This document shows, piece after piece, positions 53,304 through 64,000 of a stretch of DNA of 64,000 nucleotides. Every line of letters begins with the position of its first letter. Position 1 is the stretch's first letter. Below the pieces are notes generated by a model. It was given only the letters and a program-made list of their open reading frames with translations, ran no database searches and had not been told where the DNA came from. Where the stretch lies: positions 2,356,001 to 2,420,000 of the forward strand of contig NZ_CP060295.1 of NCBI RefSeq assembly GCF_014302995.1. Direction: 5' to 3'. The stretch is from Variovorax sp. PAMC26660. GTDB taxonomy: Bacteria > Pseudomonadota > Gammaproteobacteria > Burkholderiales > Burkholderiaceae_C. A program made the translations under genes and the position numbers.

Positions 53304-54035
53304 ATGCCCCGTTTTCACTGTTCCATCCCGCTGACCGCCGGCGCCAGCCTGGCGTTGCCCGCCGGTGCCGCACGCCACGTGCAGGTGCTGCGGATGCAGC
53401 CCGGCGACGCGCTCACCCTGTTCGATGGCGCGGGCGGCGAGTACGCGGCCACGGTCGAGCGCATGGGGCGCAGCGATGTCTCGGTGATGGTCGGCGCCCA
53501 CCTGCCGGTGGAGCGCGAGGCGCCGCGCGCCGTGCATCTCGCGGTCGGCATGCCGGCCAACGAGCGCATGGACTGGCTGGTCGAGAAAGCCACCGAACTG
53601 GGCGTGGCGAGCATCCAGCCGCTGGCCACCGCGCACGGCGTGCTGCGCCTGTCGGGCGAGCGCGCCGAGAAGAAGCGGGCGCACTGGGAAGCCATCGCGG
53701 TCGCGGCCTGCGAGCAGTGCGGCCGCAACCGCGTGCCGGTGATCCATCCGGTGCGCTCGTTCTCGGGTGCTTCGGGCTGGATCGACGCGCAAAGCGCCGA
53801 TGCCGAGGCCGTGCGCCTCATATTGAGCCTCGCCGAAGGCACGCGCCGGATCGCCGACATCGCGCCAGACAATGCCCGCGGCGTGCTCGTGCTGAGCGGC
53901 CCCGAAGGCGGCCTGAGCGGCACCGAGGAGCAGGAGGCCATCGCCCGTGGCTTTGCGCCGGTCACGCTCGGTTCGCGCGTGCTGCGTGCCGAAACCGCAG
54001 CACTGGCCGCGCTGGTGTCGCTCGCCGGACTCTAG
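53304..54035 (+). CDS. rsmE: 16S rRNA (uracil1498-N3)-methyltransferase
   Basis: A 243-residue SPOUT methyltransferase: N-terminal PUA-like domain (RHVQVLRMQPGDALTLFDG) and a C-terminal knot with VEKATELGVASIQPL, ACEQCGRNRVPVIHP, VLSGPEGGLSGTEEQEAIAR and LGSRVLRAETAALAAL. All RsmE marks are present. It methylates U1498 in 16S rRNA. Stands between amgK and an M20 peptidase gene, all on the plus strand. Confidence 0.93.
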   Translation: MPRFHCSIPLTAGASLALPAGAARHVQVLRMQPGDALTLFDGAGGEYAATVERMGRSDVSVMVGAHLPVEREAPRAVHLAVGMPANERMDWLVEKATELGVASIQPLATAHGVLRLSGERAEKKRAHWEAIAVAACEQCGRNRVPVIHPVRSFSGASGWIDAQSADAEAVRLILSLAEGTRRIADIAPDNARGVLVLSGPEGGLSGTEEQEAIARGFAPVTLGSRVLRAETAALAALVSLAGL

Positions 54036-54135
54036 ACAGAGCGAAGCGAAGGGGTGAGTGTTTTCCGCGACGCGCTCGCGGAGAGCTTGGGAAACAATCC
54101 TTACTCAACTAGTACAAAAGAAGGACTTTTGCCCC

Positions 54136-55491
54136 ATGCCCCGCTTGCCCAGCGCGCTGCGCCTCGCCCCTCTCGTTCTTGCCGCCCTGTGCGCGGCGCA
54201 GGGCGTCCACGCCCAGAACCCGGCCGTCGCCCCCACACCCGCGCAGGTCAGCCCCGAAGTCGACAAGGCTTTCGCCCAGTTGATGGCCTCGCCCACCATC
54301 CAGAAGCTGTTGGACGCGGTCAAGGCCGACCATGAGCGCTCGGTCGAAGACCTGAAGATGCTCACCGAGATCGAAGCACCGCCCTTCAAGGAGCACAAGC
54401 GCGCCGAAGCCTTTCTTGCGCGCATGAAGGCGCTCGGCCTGACCCACGCGAAGATCGACGCCGAAGGCAACGTGGTCGGCTTGCGCAAGGGCACTGGCAA
54501 CGGGCCCAAGCTGCTGATCTCGGCCCACCTCGACACCGTGTTCCCCGCCGGCACCGACGTGAAGGTGAAGGAGCGCGACGGCCGTCTGTATGCCCCCGGC
54601 ATTGCCGACGACACGCGCGGGCTCGCCGTGCTTCTTTCGTGGATCAAGGTGCTCAACGACCACAAGATCCAGACCGTGGGCGACCTGATGATCGTCGGCA
54701 ACGTCGGCGAGGAAGAGCTGGGCAACCTGCGTGGCATGAAGGCGATCTTTCGAGACCATCTCGACATCGACGGCATGGTCGGGCTGGAGCCGTCTGCGCC
54801 GGGCAGCGTGCTGATCCTCGGCACTGCGAGCCATCGCTACGAGGTCACGTTCCAGGGCCCCGGCGGCCACAGCTTCGGCGCCTTCGGGCAGGTGCCGAGC
54901 GCCATCCACGGCATGGGCCGCGCCATCGCCAAGATCGCCGACATCCGCACGCCGAGTTTTCCGAAGACCACCTTCACGGTCGGCACCGTGGGCGGCGGCA
55001 CTTCCGTCAACACCATCGCACCCGACGCCCGCATGGCCATCGACATCCGCTCGGACGACATGGCCTCGCTGCTGGACACCGAAAAGAAGATCCTCACGGC
55101 GATCGACGAAGCCGTGGTCGAAGAAAACAAGCGCTGGAACGTCACGACGCTGAGCGCCAGCAACAAGCTGATCGGCGACCGGCCCGGCGGCCGCACGCCG
55201 CCCGATTCGGTGATCGTGGAAGCCGCAACCCGCTCGAACGCCGCCTTCGGCCACAAGACCCTGCTGCGCGGCGGCAGCACCGACGCCAACGTGCCGATCT
55301 CGCTGGGCATCCCGGCCATCATCGTGGGCGGCGGCGGCAAGGCCTCCGGCTTTCACTCGCTGAGCGAATCGATCGACGTGACAGATGCATGGAAAGGCGC
55401 GCAGAATTCGCTCGTCACCGTGCTGGGCTTGGTGGGTGTGCAAGGGGTCAATCCTCCATTGCTTTCCAAACGGACTGCGCGCACCAAGTAA
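54136..55491 (+). CDS. M20 family metallopeptidase, exported
   Basis: A 451-residue protein with a signal peptide (MPRLPSALRLAPLVLAALCA) and the M20 dizinc core: LLISAHLDTVFPAGTDV (metal His, catalytic Asp), YAPGIADDTRGLAVLLS, VGNVGEEELGNLRG (Glu-Glu) and a dimerisation domain (HRYEVTFQGPGGHSFGAFG). Probably a periplasmic peptidase or carboxypeptidase; the substrate is unknown. AAGGA lies about 10 bp upstream of ATG 54136. Confidence 0.88.
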   Translation: MPRLPSALRLAPLVLAALCAAQGVHAQNPAVAPTPAQVSPEVDKAFAQLMASPTIQKLLDAVKADHERSVEDLKMLTEIEAPPFKEHKRAEAFLARMKALGLTHAKIDAEGNVVGLRKGTGNGPKLLISAHLDTVFPAGTDVKVKERDGRLYAPGIADDTRGLAVLLSWIKVLNDHKIQTVGDLMIVGNVGEEELGNLRGMKAIFRDHLDIDGMVGLEPSAPGSVLILGTASHRYEVTFQGPGGHSFGAFGQVPSAIHGMGRAIAKIADIRTPSFPKTTFTVGTVGGGTSVNTIAPDARMAIDIRSDDMASLLDTEKKILTAIDEAVVEENKRWNVTTLSASNKLIGDRPGGRTPPDSVIVEAATRSNAAFGHKTLLRGGSTDANVPISLGIPAIIVGGGGKASGFHSLSESIDVTDAWKGAQNSLVTVLGLVGVQGVNPPLLSKRTARTK

Positions 55492-55592
55492 TTTGTCACG
55501 ATGCAAGTTTGGAAGTGGATGCACCACTTTCTACTTATGGTCCGCGGCACCGCAAAATGCCAGCGGTTCTGTCACACACCAAGGAAACGGTC

Positions 55593-56054
55593 ATGGGATT
55601 GCTCGATTCGGTACTCGGTCAAGTGCTAGGGGGCGCTGCACAACAACAGCAGCCGCAAGGCGGAGGCCTCGGGGGGCTGGGCGATCTTGGCGGCCTGGCT
55701 GGCGCGCTGGGCGGCCTGCTCGCCAACAACGGCGGTCAGGGCGGCCTGGGAGGGCTGGTCTCGAAATTCGAGCAGGCCGGCCTGGGCAATGTCATCGGCT
55801 CGTGGATCGGCAAGGGAGACAACCAGCCGGTATCGGGCGACCAGCTGCAGAACGCGCTGGGCAGCGACACCATCGCCAACATCGCGTCCAAGCTCGGCGT
55901 CAATGCGCAAACGCTGCTGCCGATGCTCGCCACCATGCTGCCGTCGCTCATCGACCAGCTCACGCCGCATGGCAAGGTGCCCGATCAAGGCCTGGGCAAC
56001 CATGAAGACCTGCTGGGTTCGCTCAGCGGTTTGCTGCAAGGCAAGCAGCCCTGA
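55593..56054 (+). CDS. YidB/DUF937 family protein
   Basis: A 153-residue protein, MGLLDSVLGQVLGGAAQQQQ, Gly/Gln/Leu-rich with a helical second half (LGNVIGSWIGKGDNQPVSGD, QTLLPMLATMLPSLIDQLTP). This is the YidB type within DUF937. Function unknown, possibly a small membrane-associated or envelope protein. AAGGAAA precedes ATG 55593, and a terminator follows. Confidence 0.85.
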   Translation: MGLLDSVLGQVLGGAAQQQQPQGGGLGGLGDLGGLAGALGGLLANNGGQGGLGGLVSKFEQAGLGNVIGSWIGKGDNQPVSGDQLQNALGSDTIANIASKLGVNAQTLLPMLATMLPSLIDQLTPHGKVPDQGLGNHEDLLGSLSGLLQGKQP

Positions 56055-56083
56055 GACAGGGCTGCCTTTCGTCAGGAATTCCG

Positions 56084-56107
56084 GCGCCCGCGAGGGCGCT
56101 TTTTTTT
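56084..56107 (+). terminator. Terminator after YidB-like gene
   Basis: GCGCCC-GCGA-GGGCGC followed by T8 forms a clear intrinsic terminator. A second hairpin (AGCAGCCCTG-AGA-CAGGGCTGCC) lies immediately before it at the gene end. Confidence 0.85.
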
Positions 56108-56177
56108 GCCCGCTTTCGCCCGCTTCAAGGGCTCCCGTTGGCCGACAATCCCGCTCGCATCAATTCCGGAGGACGGC

Positions 56178-59099
56178 ATGGCAGGGAGTCGCAAGTCGAA
56201 GGGGGACGATGGTCTGCAGGCGCAGCCCGACAGCACGGTCCGATGGTCCAAGGCAATGCGCGAGGCGCTCGCACAGTTCAAGGACCATCCCTGCCGCAAC
56301 TGTGGCGGCACGCTCTCGGGCGAGCGCAGCCTGGCCGACAGCCTGGACTTCTTCCGGCGCCATCACCTCTCATCCTGGCAGCGACGCGAGGCGCGACTGC
56401 GCATGCTCGAGCTGCACGGGCTCGACGCGGTGGAACTGTTTCTCCTCGACCCCGCGCCGCGCAAGGAAGCCGCTGCCGACCTGCTCGCCATCCACGATGC
56501 CGCGGTCGTGCGCTTCCTCGTCACCCAGGTCAAGCACCTCGACTGCAAGAACGCCCTGATCAAGCAGGCGGCTCGCTGGCCGCTGTTCGTGCTGTGCGAA
56601 CTGCTGTCTGCCAACCCGGCGCGCCACCAGGCCGGTGCCGCGCTGGTGCTGGAACTGCTGGCCGCGAATCCTGAATGGCAGGCGCCGCTGGAGGCAGCCT
56701 GCGACGCCGCCCAGCGCAAGACGCTCGAACGCCTGCAGGAAGACAGCTCTGAAGGATTGGCCGATGCCGCGCCCGACGAATGGCCCGCCTTCCTGCGCCA
56801 TCCGCCCTGGAAGAACCGGCAGGCACTGCCGACCATTCCAACGCTGGCATTGCAACCCGTGTCCGAGCCGGCCGTGCTGCATTGGGACGACTTCGTCCCC
56901 GCGTCGCATGTCCAGGTGGAAGGGAACATTTCCGACTGGCTGAAGCAGGAGGCCTCGTCCCGGCGCAAAGACTCCGACAAGCTGATGGAAGATTTCGGGC
57001 GCACCCAGTCCGTGACGCCGATCCCGGCGCAGGTTCAGGGTTGGGACAACCCGCGCAAGGCCCTGTGGCTGGTTGGCGTGCGGCCCGAGTCCGTCGAGGC
57101 TGTCCTGAACGGCCGCCGCATCGAACCGGAAGACTTCGCCGAGCCGTCGGCCGGCACATGGGGGCACACCGACCTTCTCTGGCAACTGCCGGCCCCCGTG
57201 GCCATGGCGGCGTTCGAGCACATGCCGCAGGAGCGCCACTACCTGGGCGAGGCCACGCGCCTGCGCCCCGTCCTCTATCACTTCGGCCCCGCCGCGTTGC
57301 CGGGCCTGCTGCCCTACCTGAAGCAGGGGGCGCGCGCGATGTTCGAGCTGGTCTCGGTGATCGAATGGGACCAGCTCGCCAACTGGGTCGCGAAGGGCTT
57401 TCACACCAACCGCTGGGTCCGGCGCGAAGCGGGCGAATGGCTGAGCCGCTACCCCGACACCGCCGCGCGCGGACTCATCCCCGCCGCGCTGGGCGAGGCC
57501 GGCGCACCGCGCGACACCGCCCAGGCCGCGCTGCGTTGGCTGCAGACGGCCGGCCATGCCGACAAGGTCCGCGCGCAGGCGGTCGCCTACGGCCCGGAAG
57601 CCGTCGAGGCCATCACGCAGTTGCTGTCCATCGCCCCCGAAGACCTGCTGCCCGACAGCCTGCCCGCCGTGCCCAAGGCCTTGCCGCTGACGACGCTGCC
57701 GCGCCTGGTCCTGAAAGACAGCGGCCACGCACTGCCGCAAGCCGCGGTGCCGGACGTGCTGATGGCGATGATGCTGAGCAAATCCGACGCGCCGTACCCC
57801 GGCCTGACCTCGCTGCTGGCAGTGCTGACACCCGACTCCTTTGCGCGCTTCGGCCGCGCGCTGCTGGCCTGGTGGATCGGCAACGGCCGCCCGAGCAAGG
57901 AGCGCTGGGCCTTCGCGCTGCAAGGCCGCTTCGGCGACGACGAAACGGCGCGCCAGTTGTTCGGCCTGTTGCGCCAGTGGCGCGCCGCCCTCGACCGCGT
58001 GCGGGCCTATGACGCGCTCGCGATGCTGGGCGAGATCGGCAGCGACGCGGCCCTGATGCACCTGAGCGAGCTGGCCCGGCAAACGCGCTACGACGACCTG
58101 CGCAGCCGGGCCGATCGCATGCTGGTCGACGTGGCCGAGCAGCGCGGCCTCAGCCTGGAACAACTGGCCGACCGTACCGTGCCCGACCTCGGCCTCGACG
58201 CACGCGCCCGCCTGTCGCTGGACTTCGGCGCGCGCAGCTTCGAGGTGCGCATGGACGACAACTTCCAGCCCGTGCTGCGCGACAGCGCCGGCAAGCTGCT
58301 CAAGGCACTGCCCAAGCCGAACGCCAGCGACGACACGGGCAAGGCCGCTGCCGCGACCACACAGCTCAAGGAACTGCGCAAGCTCGCCAAGACCGTCGCC
58401 AGCGCGCAGCTCAAGCGGCTCGAAGCCGCCATGTGCGAACAGCGCCGCTGGGCGGTCGACGAGTTCGTCCCCTTCTTCGCCAACCATCCGGTGCTGCGCG
58501 TCTTCAGCCGGCCCTTGGTCTGGGGCTTGTTCGATGCGCAGGACCAACTGGCGGGCGCCTTCCGCGTCAGCGCGGAGGGCGAGCTGACCGACCTGCAGGA
58601 CGACGCTTTCGAGCTGCCCGAAGACGGGCGCGTAGGCATCCCGCACCCGCTGGAGATTGCGGCGCTCGATCCCGCGCTGGCGCGCGCGTGGGCGTCGGTG
58701 CTCGCCGACTACGAGCTGGTGCAACCCTTCGAGCAACTGATGCGCGAGACCTTCACGCTCGACGAAGCGCAGCGCTCGCGCCGGGCGCTCGACCACTGGG
58801 CCGGCCGGCCTGTGTCGAATGCCGGCCTGCTCGGCCTGGAAACGCGCGGCTGGCAGCGCGAGGTGGGCGACGGCGGCATGGTCAACAGCTTCAACAAGCC
58901 GCTGCCCGGTGGGCGCCGGATCTGCCTTCAGCTCGAAGAGGGCTGGTTCGTGCAGGACAGCCCGGACGCGAAGGTTCTTCAGACCGTGAGTGCCGTGGTG
59001 CTCGACAGCACCGACGCCACACTCGGCAAGCTCACCCCGATCGTGCTCAGCGAAATCGAGCGCGACCTGAACCGCGTGATCCGGGCGGCTGCGCCATGA
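56178..59099 (+). CDS. DUF4132 domain protein
   Basis: A 973-residue soluble protein. A Cys pair near residue 40 (HPCRNCGGTL) is followed by a long helical array with HEAT-like repeats and, in the C-terminal third, the DUF4132 region (CEQRRWAVDEFVPFFANHPV, LVWGLFDAQDQLAGAFRV and FEQLMRETFTLDEAQ). DUF4132 is shared with MolR/YehI-type proteins of unclear function. GGAGGA lies close ahead of ATG 56178. It is coupled to the MFS transporter by a 4-bp overlap. Confidence 0.85.
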   Translation: MAGSRKSKGDDGLQAQPDSTVRWSKAMREALAQFKDHPCRNCGGTLSGERSLADSLDFFRRHHLSSWQRREARLRMLELHGLDAVELFLLDPAPRKEAAADLLAIHDAAVVRFLVTQVKHLDCKNALIKQAARWPLFVLCELLSANPARHQAGAALVLELLAANPEWQAPLEAACDAAQRKTLERLQEDSSEGLADAAPDEWPAFLRHPPWKNRQALPTIPTLALQPVSEPAVLHWDDFVPASHVQVEGNISDWLKQEASSRRKDSDKLMEDFGRTQSVTPIPAQVQGWDNPRKALWLVGVRPESVEAVLNGRRIEPEDFAEPSAGTWGHTDLLWQLPAPVAMAAFEHMPQERHYLGEATRLRPVLYHFGPAALPGLLPYLKQGARAMFELVSVIEWDQLANWVAKGFHTNRWVRREAGEWLSRYPDTAARGLIPAALGEAGAPRDTAQAALRWLQTAGHADKVRAQAVAYGPEAVEAITQLLSIAPEDLLPDSLPAVPKALPLTTLPRLVLKDSGHALPQAAVPDVLMAMMLSKSDAPYPGLTSLLAVLTPDSFARFGRALLAWWIGNGRPSKERWAFALQGRFGDDETARQLFGLLRQWRAALDRVRAYDALAMLGEIGSDAALMHLSELARQTRYDDLRSRADRMLVDVAEQRGLSLEQLADRTVPDLGLDARARLSLDFGARSFEVRMDDNFQPVLRDSAGKLLKALPKPNASDDTGKAAAATTQLKELRKLAKTVASAQLKRLEAAMCEQRRWAVDEFVPFFANHPVLRVFSRPLVWGLFDAQDQLAGAFRVSAEGELTDLQDDAFELPEDGRVGIPHPLEIAALDPALARAWASVLADYELVQPFEQLMRETFTLDEAQRSRRALDHWAGRPVSNAGLLGLETRGWQREVGDGGMVNSFNKPLPGGRRICLQLEEGWFVQDSPDAKVLQTVSAVVLDSTDATLGKLTPIVLSEIERDLNRVIRAAAP

Positions 59100-60271
59100 A
59101 CCGCAACCTCTGGCTGCTGGCCATCTGCCAGGGCCTGCTGCTGACCAACAACGTCACCTTCATCGCGATCAACGGGCTGGTTGGCCTCGGCATCGCGCCG
59201 CACGGCTGGATGGCGACGCTGCCGGTGATGGGCTATGTGGTGGGCGGCGCGCTCAGCACCGGGCTGGTGGCGCGCACGCAGCAGCGCTTCGGGCGGCGTG
59301 GTTCGTTCCAGATCGGGCTGGCGGTGGCGGTGGCATCGGCACTGGTGTGCGCCTACGCCGCCGTCTCGAAGAACTTCTGGCTGCTCTGTTTTGCCACGGT
59401 GGTCGCGGGCTACTACAACGCCAACGCCGGGCTCTATCGCTTCGCCGCCGCCGAGCTTGCGGCGCCGGCGTGGCGCGAGAAGGCCGTCTCGATGGTGATG
59501 GCGGGCGGCCTCATCGGCGCGGTCGCGGGGCCCAACCTGGCGACCGTCACGCGCCAGGCCTTTTCGGTGCCGTTCGCGGGCGCGTACATCGCGCTGGCCG
59601 GGGTGGCGCTGCTGTCGATGGCGGTGATGCACTTCATCGAATTTCCCGCGGCGCTGACGCGCAAGGAAGCAGCGGCCGGCCGGCCGCTGCGCGAGATCAT
59701 GCGGCAGCCGGTGTTCATCGTGGCCGCAGCTTCGAGCGCATTGGGCTATGGCGTGATGAACCTGCTGATGGCGGCCACGCCCATCGCCATGCAGATCTGC
59801 AGCCTGCCTTTCTCAGATGCCGCGCTGGTGCTTGAATGGCATGTGATCGGCATGTTCGCGCCGGGCTTCTTCACCGGGCACCTGATCCGCCGTTTCGGCG
59901 CGTTGCCGGTGATGGGCGTGGGGCTGGCGCTCAACCTGGCTTGCATCGCGGTCGCGCTCTCTGGCGTCGAGCTGCATCACTTCATCGTGGCACTGTGCCT
60001 GCTGGGCGTGGGCTGGAATTTTCTGTTCACCGGCAGCACGACGCTGTCACTCACGGCCTATACGCCCGAAGAGCGTGACCGGACGCAGGGCGCGCTCAAC
60101 TTCTGCGTGTTCGCCACGCTGGCGCTGACCTCGTTCGCCTCGGGTGTGCTGGTCACGACCCAAGGCTGGCAGTTGCTGAACTTCGGTTCGCTGGTGCCGG
60201 TGGCGCTGACGGGCATTGCGCTGATCTGGCTGGAGCGCAAGCGGCGAATCGCCGCTGCGGCCGCGATCTGA
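59096..60271 (+). CDS. MFS transporter
   Basis: A 391-residue membrane protein with 12 predicted helices, starting MNRNLWLLAICQGLLLTNNV. The loop ARTQQRFGRRGSFQIG fits the MFS signature between helices 2 and 3, and ERKRR marks a cytoplasmic end. Substrate not predictable; the family resembles drug or small-molecule exporters. Overlaps the DUF4132 stop by ATGA. Confidence 0.88.
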   Translation: MNRNLWLLAICQGLLLTNNVTFIAINGLVGLGIAPHGWMATLPVMGYVVGGALSTGLVARTQQRFGRRGSFQIGLAVAVASALVCAYAAVSKNFWLLCFATVVAGYYNANAGLYRFAAAELAAPAWREKAVSMVMAGGLIGAVAGPNLATVTRQAFSVPFAGAYIALAGVALLSMAVMHFIEFPAALTRKEAAAGRPLREIMRQPVFIVAAASSALGYGVMNLLMAATPIAMQICSLPFSDAALVLEWHVIGMFAPGFFTGHLIRRFGALPVMGVGLALNLACIAVALSGVELHHFIVALCLLGVGWNFLFTGSTTLSLTAYTPEERDRTQGALNFCVFATLALTSFASGVLVTTQGWQLLNFGSLVPVALTGIALIWLERKRRIAAAAAI

Positions 60272-60281
60272 CAGTTGCTGT

Positions 60282-61129
60282 TCAGCCCGGCGGAAAGCGC
60301 CGGTCGAGCCAGTGCCGCAGGGCTGCGAACACGGGCGCTGCCTCCAGCTCGTTGAAGATCTCGTGGTACAGCAACGGGAAGCAGTGCGCCTCGACCATGC
60401 CGCTGGGCGCGGCGGCGGCGGCGAACGCGCGGCTTGCGGCGGGCACCACGAGGCGGTCGTCGCCCGCATAGAGAAGCAGGGTCGGCACAGGCCAGTTGGC
60501 GGCGTGCTGCTGCACCGACGCCCCTTCATGTGCGAGGAAGCGCGCAAGCCGGCTGCCGATGCGATCGTGCGTGAGCGGATCGTCGCGGTAGGCCTGCACC
60601 ACGGCCGGGTCGTGCGAGAGGTAGTTGTCGTCGAGCCCGTTGCCCACGCGCAGGTTCGGCGCAATGCGCGGCAGCACCGCGAGCAGCGCCTTCTGGAATC
60701 CGCTCAGGCCCGGGTCGAGCCCCGGCGACGACAGCACCAGCCCGTCGACCGGCCGCACGCCGCGCGCCACCAGACTCGCCGCGACCAGGCCGCCGAGGCT
60801 GTGGCCCAGCAGCACCAGCGGCAGCCCGGGGTTTTCGCGGCGCGCATCGTCGATCACCAATGCGAGGTCGTCGACCAGCCGCCGCTCGCTTGGCAGGCCG
60901 CCGCGCGCACCGGTCGATTCGCCGTGGCCGTGGTGGTCATGCGCCCAGACGGCAAAGCCCCATTCGTGCAGGTCTTCGGCGAGCGCGTGATAGCGGCCGG
61001 CATGCTCGCCAAGCCCATGCACGATCACCACCACCGCGCGCGGCTGGCCGGGCGCCGGCAGGCGGCGCAGCGCCAGCGTCTCGCCGTCCGGCGTGGACAG
61101 CGACACGCGATGCGGCAAGGGCAGGGCGC

Positions 61130-61133
<4 letters not shown>
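60282..61133 (-). CDS. Alpha/beta hydrolase, monoacylglycerol lipase-like
   Basis: A 283-residue hydrolase: AVVVIVHGLGEHAGRYHALA (oxyanion region), FAVWAHDHHGHGESTGARGG, nucleophile GHSLGG, then LLYAGDDRLV (Asp) and CFPLLYHEIFNE (His). This matches the lysophospholipase/monoacylglycerol lipase group. It starts at TTG 61133, whose bases overlap the stop of the M20 gene upstream (TTGA), and has no closer ATG in the right place. Acts on lipid esters by inference. Confidence 0.8.
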
Positions 61134-62638
<1,505 letters not shown>

Positions 62639-62730
62639 CGGGGGGTTCTCCGCAGGGTGACGAAAAAACGCATTTTGCGCCCTGGAACGAGCGCGCGTAG
62701 AGTGCGGGCGATCTCAACCGGGAGCGCAAT

Positions 62731-63522
62731 GTGAGCAAGGCAGCATCGACTCGGACCCAGGCGAACATCAAGGCAGGCATCGGCGGCTGGACCTACGAGC
62801 CCTGGCGCGACAACTTCTATCCCAAGGGCCTCGCGCACGCGAAGGAGTTGAACTATGCGAGCCGCAAGGTGAGCGCCATCGAGATCAACGGCACCTACTA
62901 CAGCACCTTCAAGCCCGAGCACTTCAGGAAGTGGCACGACGAGACGCCGGCGGACTTCATGTTCTCGCTCAAGGCCTCGCGCTTCGCCACCAACCGCAAG
63001 CTGTTGTCGGGCGCGGGCGATTCGATCAAGCGCTTCATCGACAGCGGCGTGGTCGAGCTGGGCGACAAGCTGGGGCCGATCGTGTGGCAGTTCATGCCGA
63101 CCAAGCAGTTCGATGCCGAAGACTTCGAGGCGTTTCTCGAACTGCTGCCGAAGAAGGAAGGCAGCCGCGCGCTGCGCCACGTGATGGACGTGCGGCACGA
63201 GAGCTTCATCGTGCCGGCCTACAAGGCACTCGCGAAGAAGCACAAGGTGTCGACGGTGTTCACCGACGCCGACAAGTTTCCGTCCTTCGAGGAGCCCGAG
63301 GGCGAGTTCGCCTATGCACGGCTCATGATGGCCGACGCGAAGCTCAAGACCGGCTATGGGCCGAAGGCGCTCGACACCTGGGCCGAACGCGCGCAGGGAT
63401 GGGCGGGATCGCCAACGAAGAAACGCGACGTGTTCGTCTACTTCATCAACGGCGCCAAGGAAAAGGCACCGGCCGCGGCCGGTGCCTTGCTGGAGCGCCT
63501 GGGATGGACGCCGCCGGCCTGA
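62731..63522 (+). CDS. DUF72 family protein
   Basis: A 263-residue TIM-barrel-like protein of the DUF72/YecE group: IKAGIGGWTYEPWRDNFYPK, VSAIEINGTYYSTFKPEHFR, LGPIVWQFMPTKQFDAEDFE and VMDVRHESF. Catalytic function unproven in the family. GTG 62731 follows a GGGAG site. It is divergent from the M20 dipeptidase gene, 92 bp away. Confidence 0.88.
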   Translation: MSKAASTRTQANIKAGIGGWTYEPWRDNFYPKGLAHAKELNYASRKVSAIEINGTYYSTFKPEHFRKWHDETPADFMFSLKASRFATNRKLLSGAGDSIKRFIDSGVVELGDKLGPIVWQFMPTKQFDAEDFEAFLELLPKKEGSRALRHVMDVRHESFIVPAYKALAKKHKVSTVFTDADKFPSFEEPEGEFAYARLMMADAKLKTGYGPKALDTWAERAQGWAGSPTKKRDVFVYFINGAKEKAPAAAGALLERLGWTPPA

Positions 63523-63552
63523 ACCCGGGCGGCGTGTAAACCGAAGACTGCG

Positions 63553-64000
63553 TTAAGCCTTGGCGCCGAAGCTGATTTCGCCCGACAGCTGGCCGCCTTC
63601 TTCGATCACGATCTTGCCGTAGCGGATCTTGCCGGTGACCTTGCCGGTCGAGTGAATGACCAGCTTCTCGCGCACCGTGAGGTTGCCGTCGAAGATGCCG
63701 CGGATTTCGGCGATGTCGATTTCGGCCGAGCCCTTGAACTCGCCCTGTTCGGCGATCTGCATCAGGCGCGAGTCCATGGTCGCTTCGACCAGGCCTTCGA
63801 CCACGAGCGTGTCGCAATCGGTGATCTCGACGCCCTTGAGCTTGATGTTCGGGCCGACGGTGAGCTTGCTGCCGCCTTCCTTGACGGCGGGTGCTGCTGC
63901 AGCAGCAGCACCGAGTCCGCCTTGTTGTGCGGTCAGCGATGAAGGATTGACGGGGGTACCGGAGAGATTGGTGCCCGAACCAACCAGCGGGGCGGGGCGG
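63553..64000 (-). CDS. Bactofilin, 5' end outside window
   Basis: The frame is open to the right edge. Visible part: an N-terminal region with Asn/Pro-rich linker and an Ala run, then the bactofilin beta-helix (GPNIKLKGVEITDCDTLVVE, GLVEATMDSRLMQIAEQGEF, GSAEIDIAEIRGIFDGNLTV, GKIRYGKIVIEEGGQLSGEI). Bactofilins self-assemble into filaments that position cell-wall and envelope factors. The C-terminus is short, ending SFGAKA. Confidence 0.88.
   Translation of the reverse strand, partial: RPAPLVGSGTNLSGTPVNPSSLTAQQGGLGAAAAAAPAVKEGGSKLTVGPNIKLKGVEITDCDTLVVEGLVEATMDSRLMQIAEQGEFKGSAEIDIAEIRGIFDGNLTVREKLVIHSTGKVTGKIRYGKIVIEEGGQLSGEISFGAKA

Overview
The window is high-GC chromosomal DNA of a betaproteobacterium. 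The housekeeping genes (lptD-surA-ksgA, maeB, rsmE), the protein sequences and the short dispersed intergenic repeats point to Comamonadaceae, most likely Variovorax or a close relative. This placement is from recognition only, not from a search. Genes are densely packed, often with ATGA or TTGA stop/start overlaps.

Left flank (1-2.8 kb): the end of a short-chain dehydrogenase, then a minus-strand DUF3325/PepSY/DUF3649 iron-uptake operon with a convincing Fur box at its promoter side.

Central element (about 3.0-23.2 kb): a compact phage-derived cluster. A divergent control region separates an SOS-type repressor (HTH plus S24 peptidase) from a Mu-like early operon: Ner-like, four small proteins, DUF3164 and a Mor activator. 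Behind the repressor, on the minus strand, lie a lysis cassette (SAR-type endolysin, Rz with embedded Rz1, holin-like protein) and a complete non-contractile tail module: terminator, tube, G/GT chaperones with a visible -1 slippery site, tape measure, distal tail proteins, NlpC-like protein, 1640-residue tip protein, fibres and fibre chaperones. No terminase, portal, capsid, integrase or transposase was found. This is the layout expected of an F-type tailocin (flexible phage-tail bacteriocin) put together from a transposable siphophage, and it is the main discovery candidate.

23.2-34.6 kb: a phytase-like secreted protein, then an operon for bacterial alpha-2-macroglobulin (thioester motif CTEQ), a DKNYV lipoprotein and PBP1C, a periplasmic defence and repair pair with an extra partner.

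35.0-43.3 kb: a minus-strand run of SPFH/SHOCT, DUF4178, DUF350, spermidine-synthase-like, FAD amine-oxidase-like, saccharopine-dehydrogenase-like, DoxX-like and DUF2269 genes, resembling a membrane-stress and polyamine-linked cluster. Two copies of a dispersed repeat sit in its gaps, and a pair of perfect 36-bp inverted repeats lies just upstream of it.

43.4-64 kb: maeB; a secreted T1/barnase-type ribonuclease with a barstar immunity protein; ksgA-surA-lptD; divergent amgK; rsmE; an M20 peptidase; a YidB-like protein; a DUF4132 protein with an MFS transporter; an alpha/beta hydrolase with an M20 dipeptidase; a DUF72 protein; and the end of a bactofilin gene. No rRNA, tRNA or CRISPR array was recognised.
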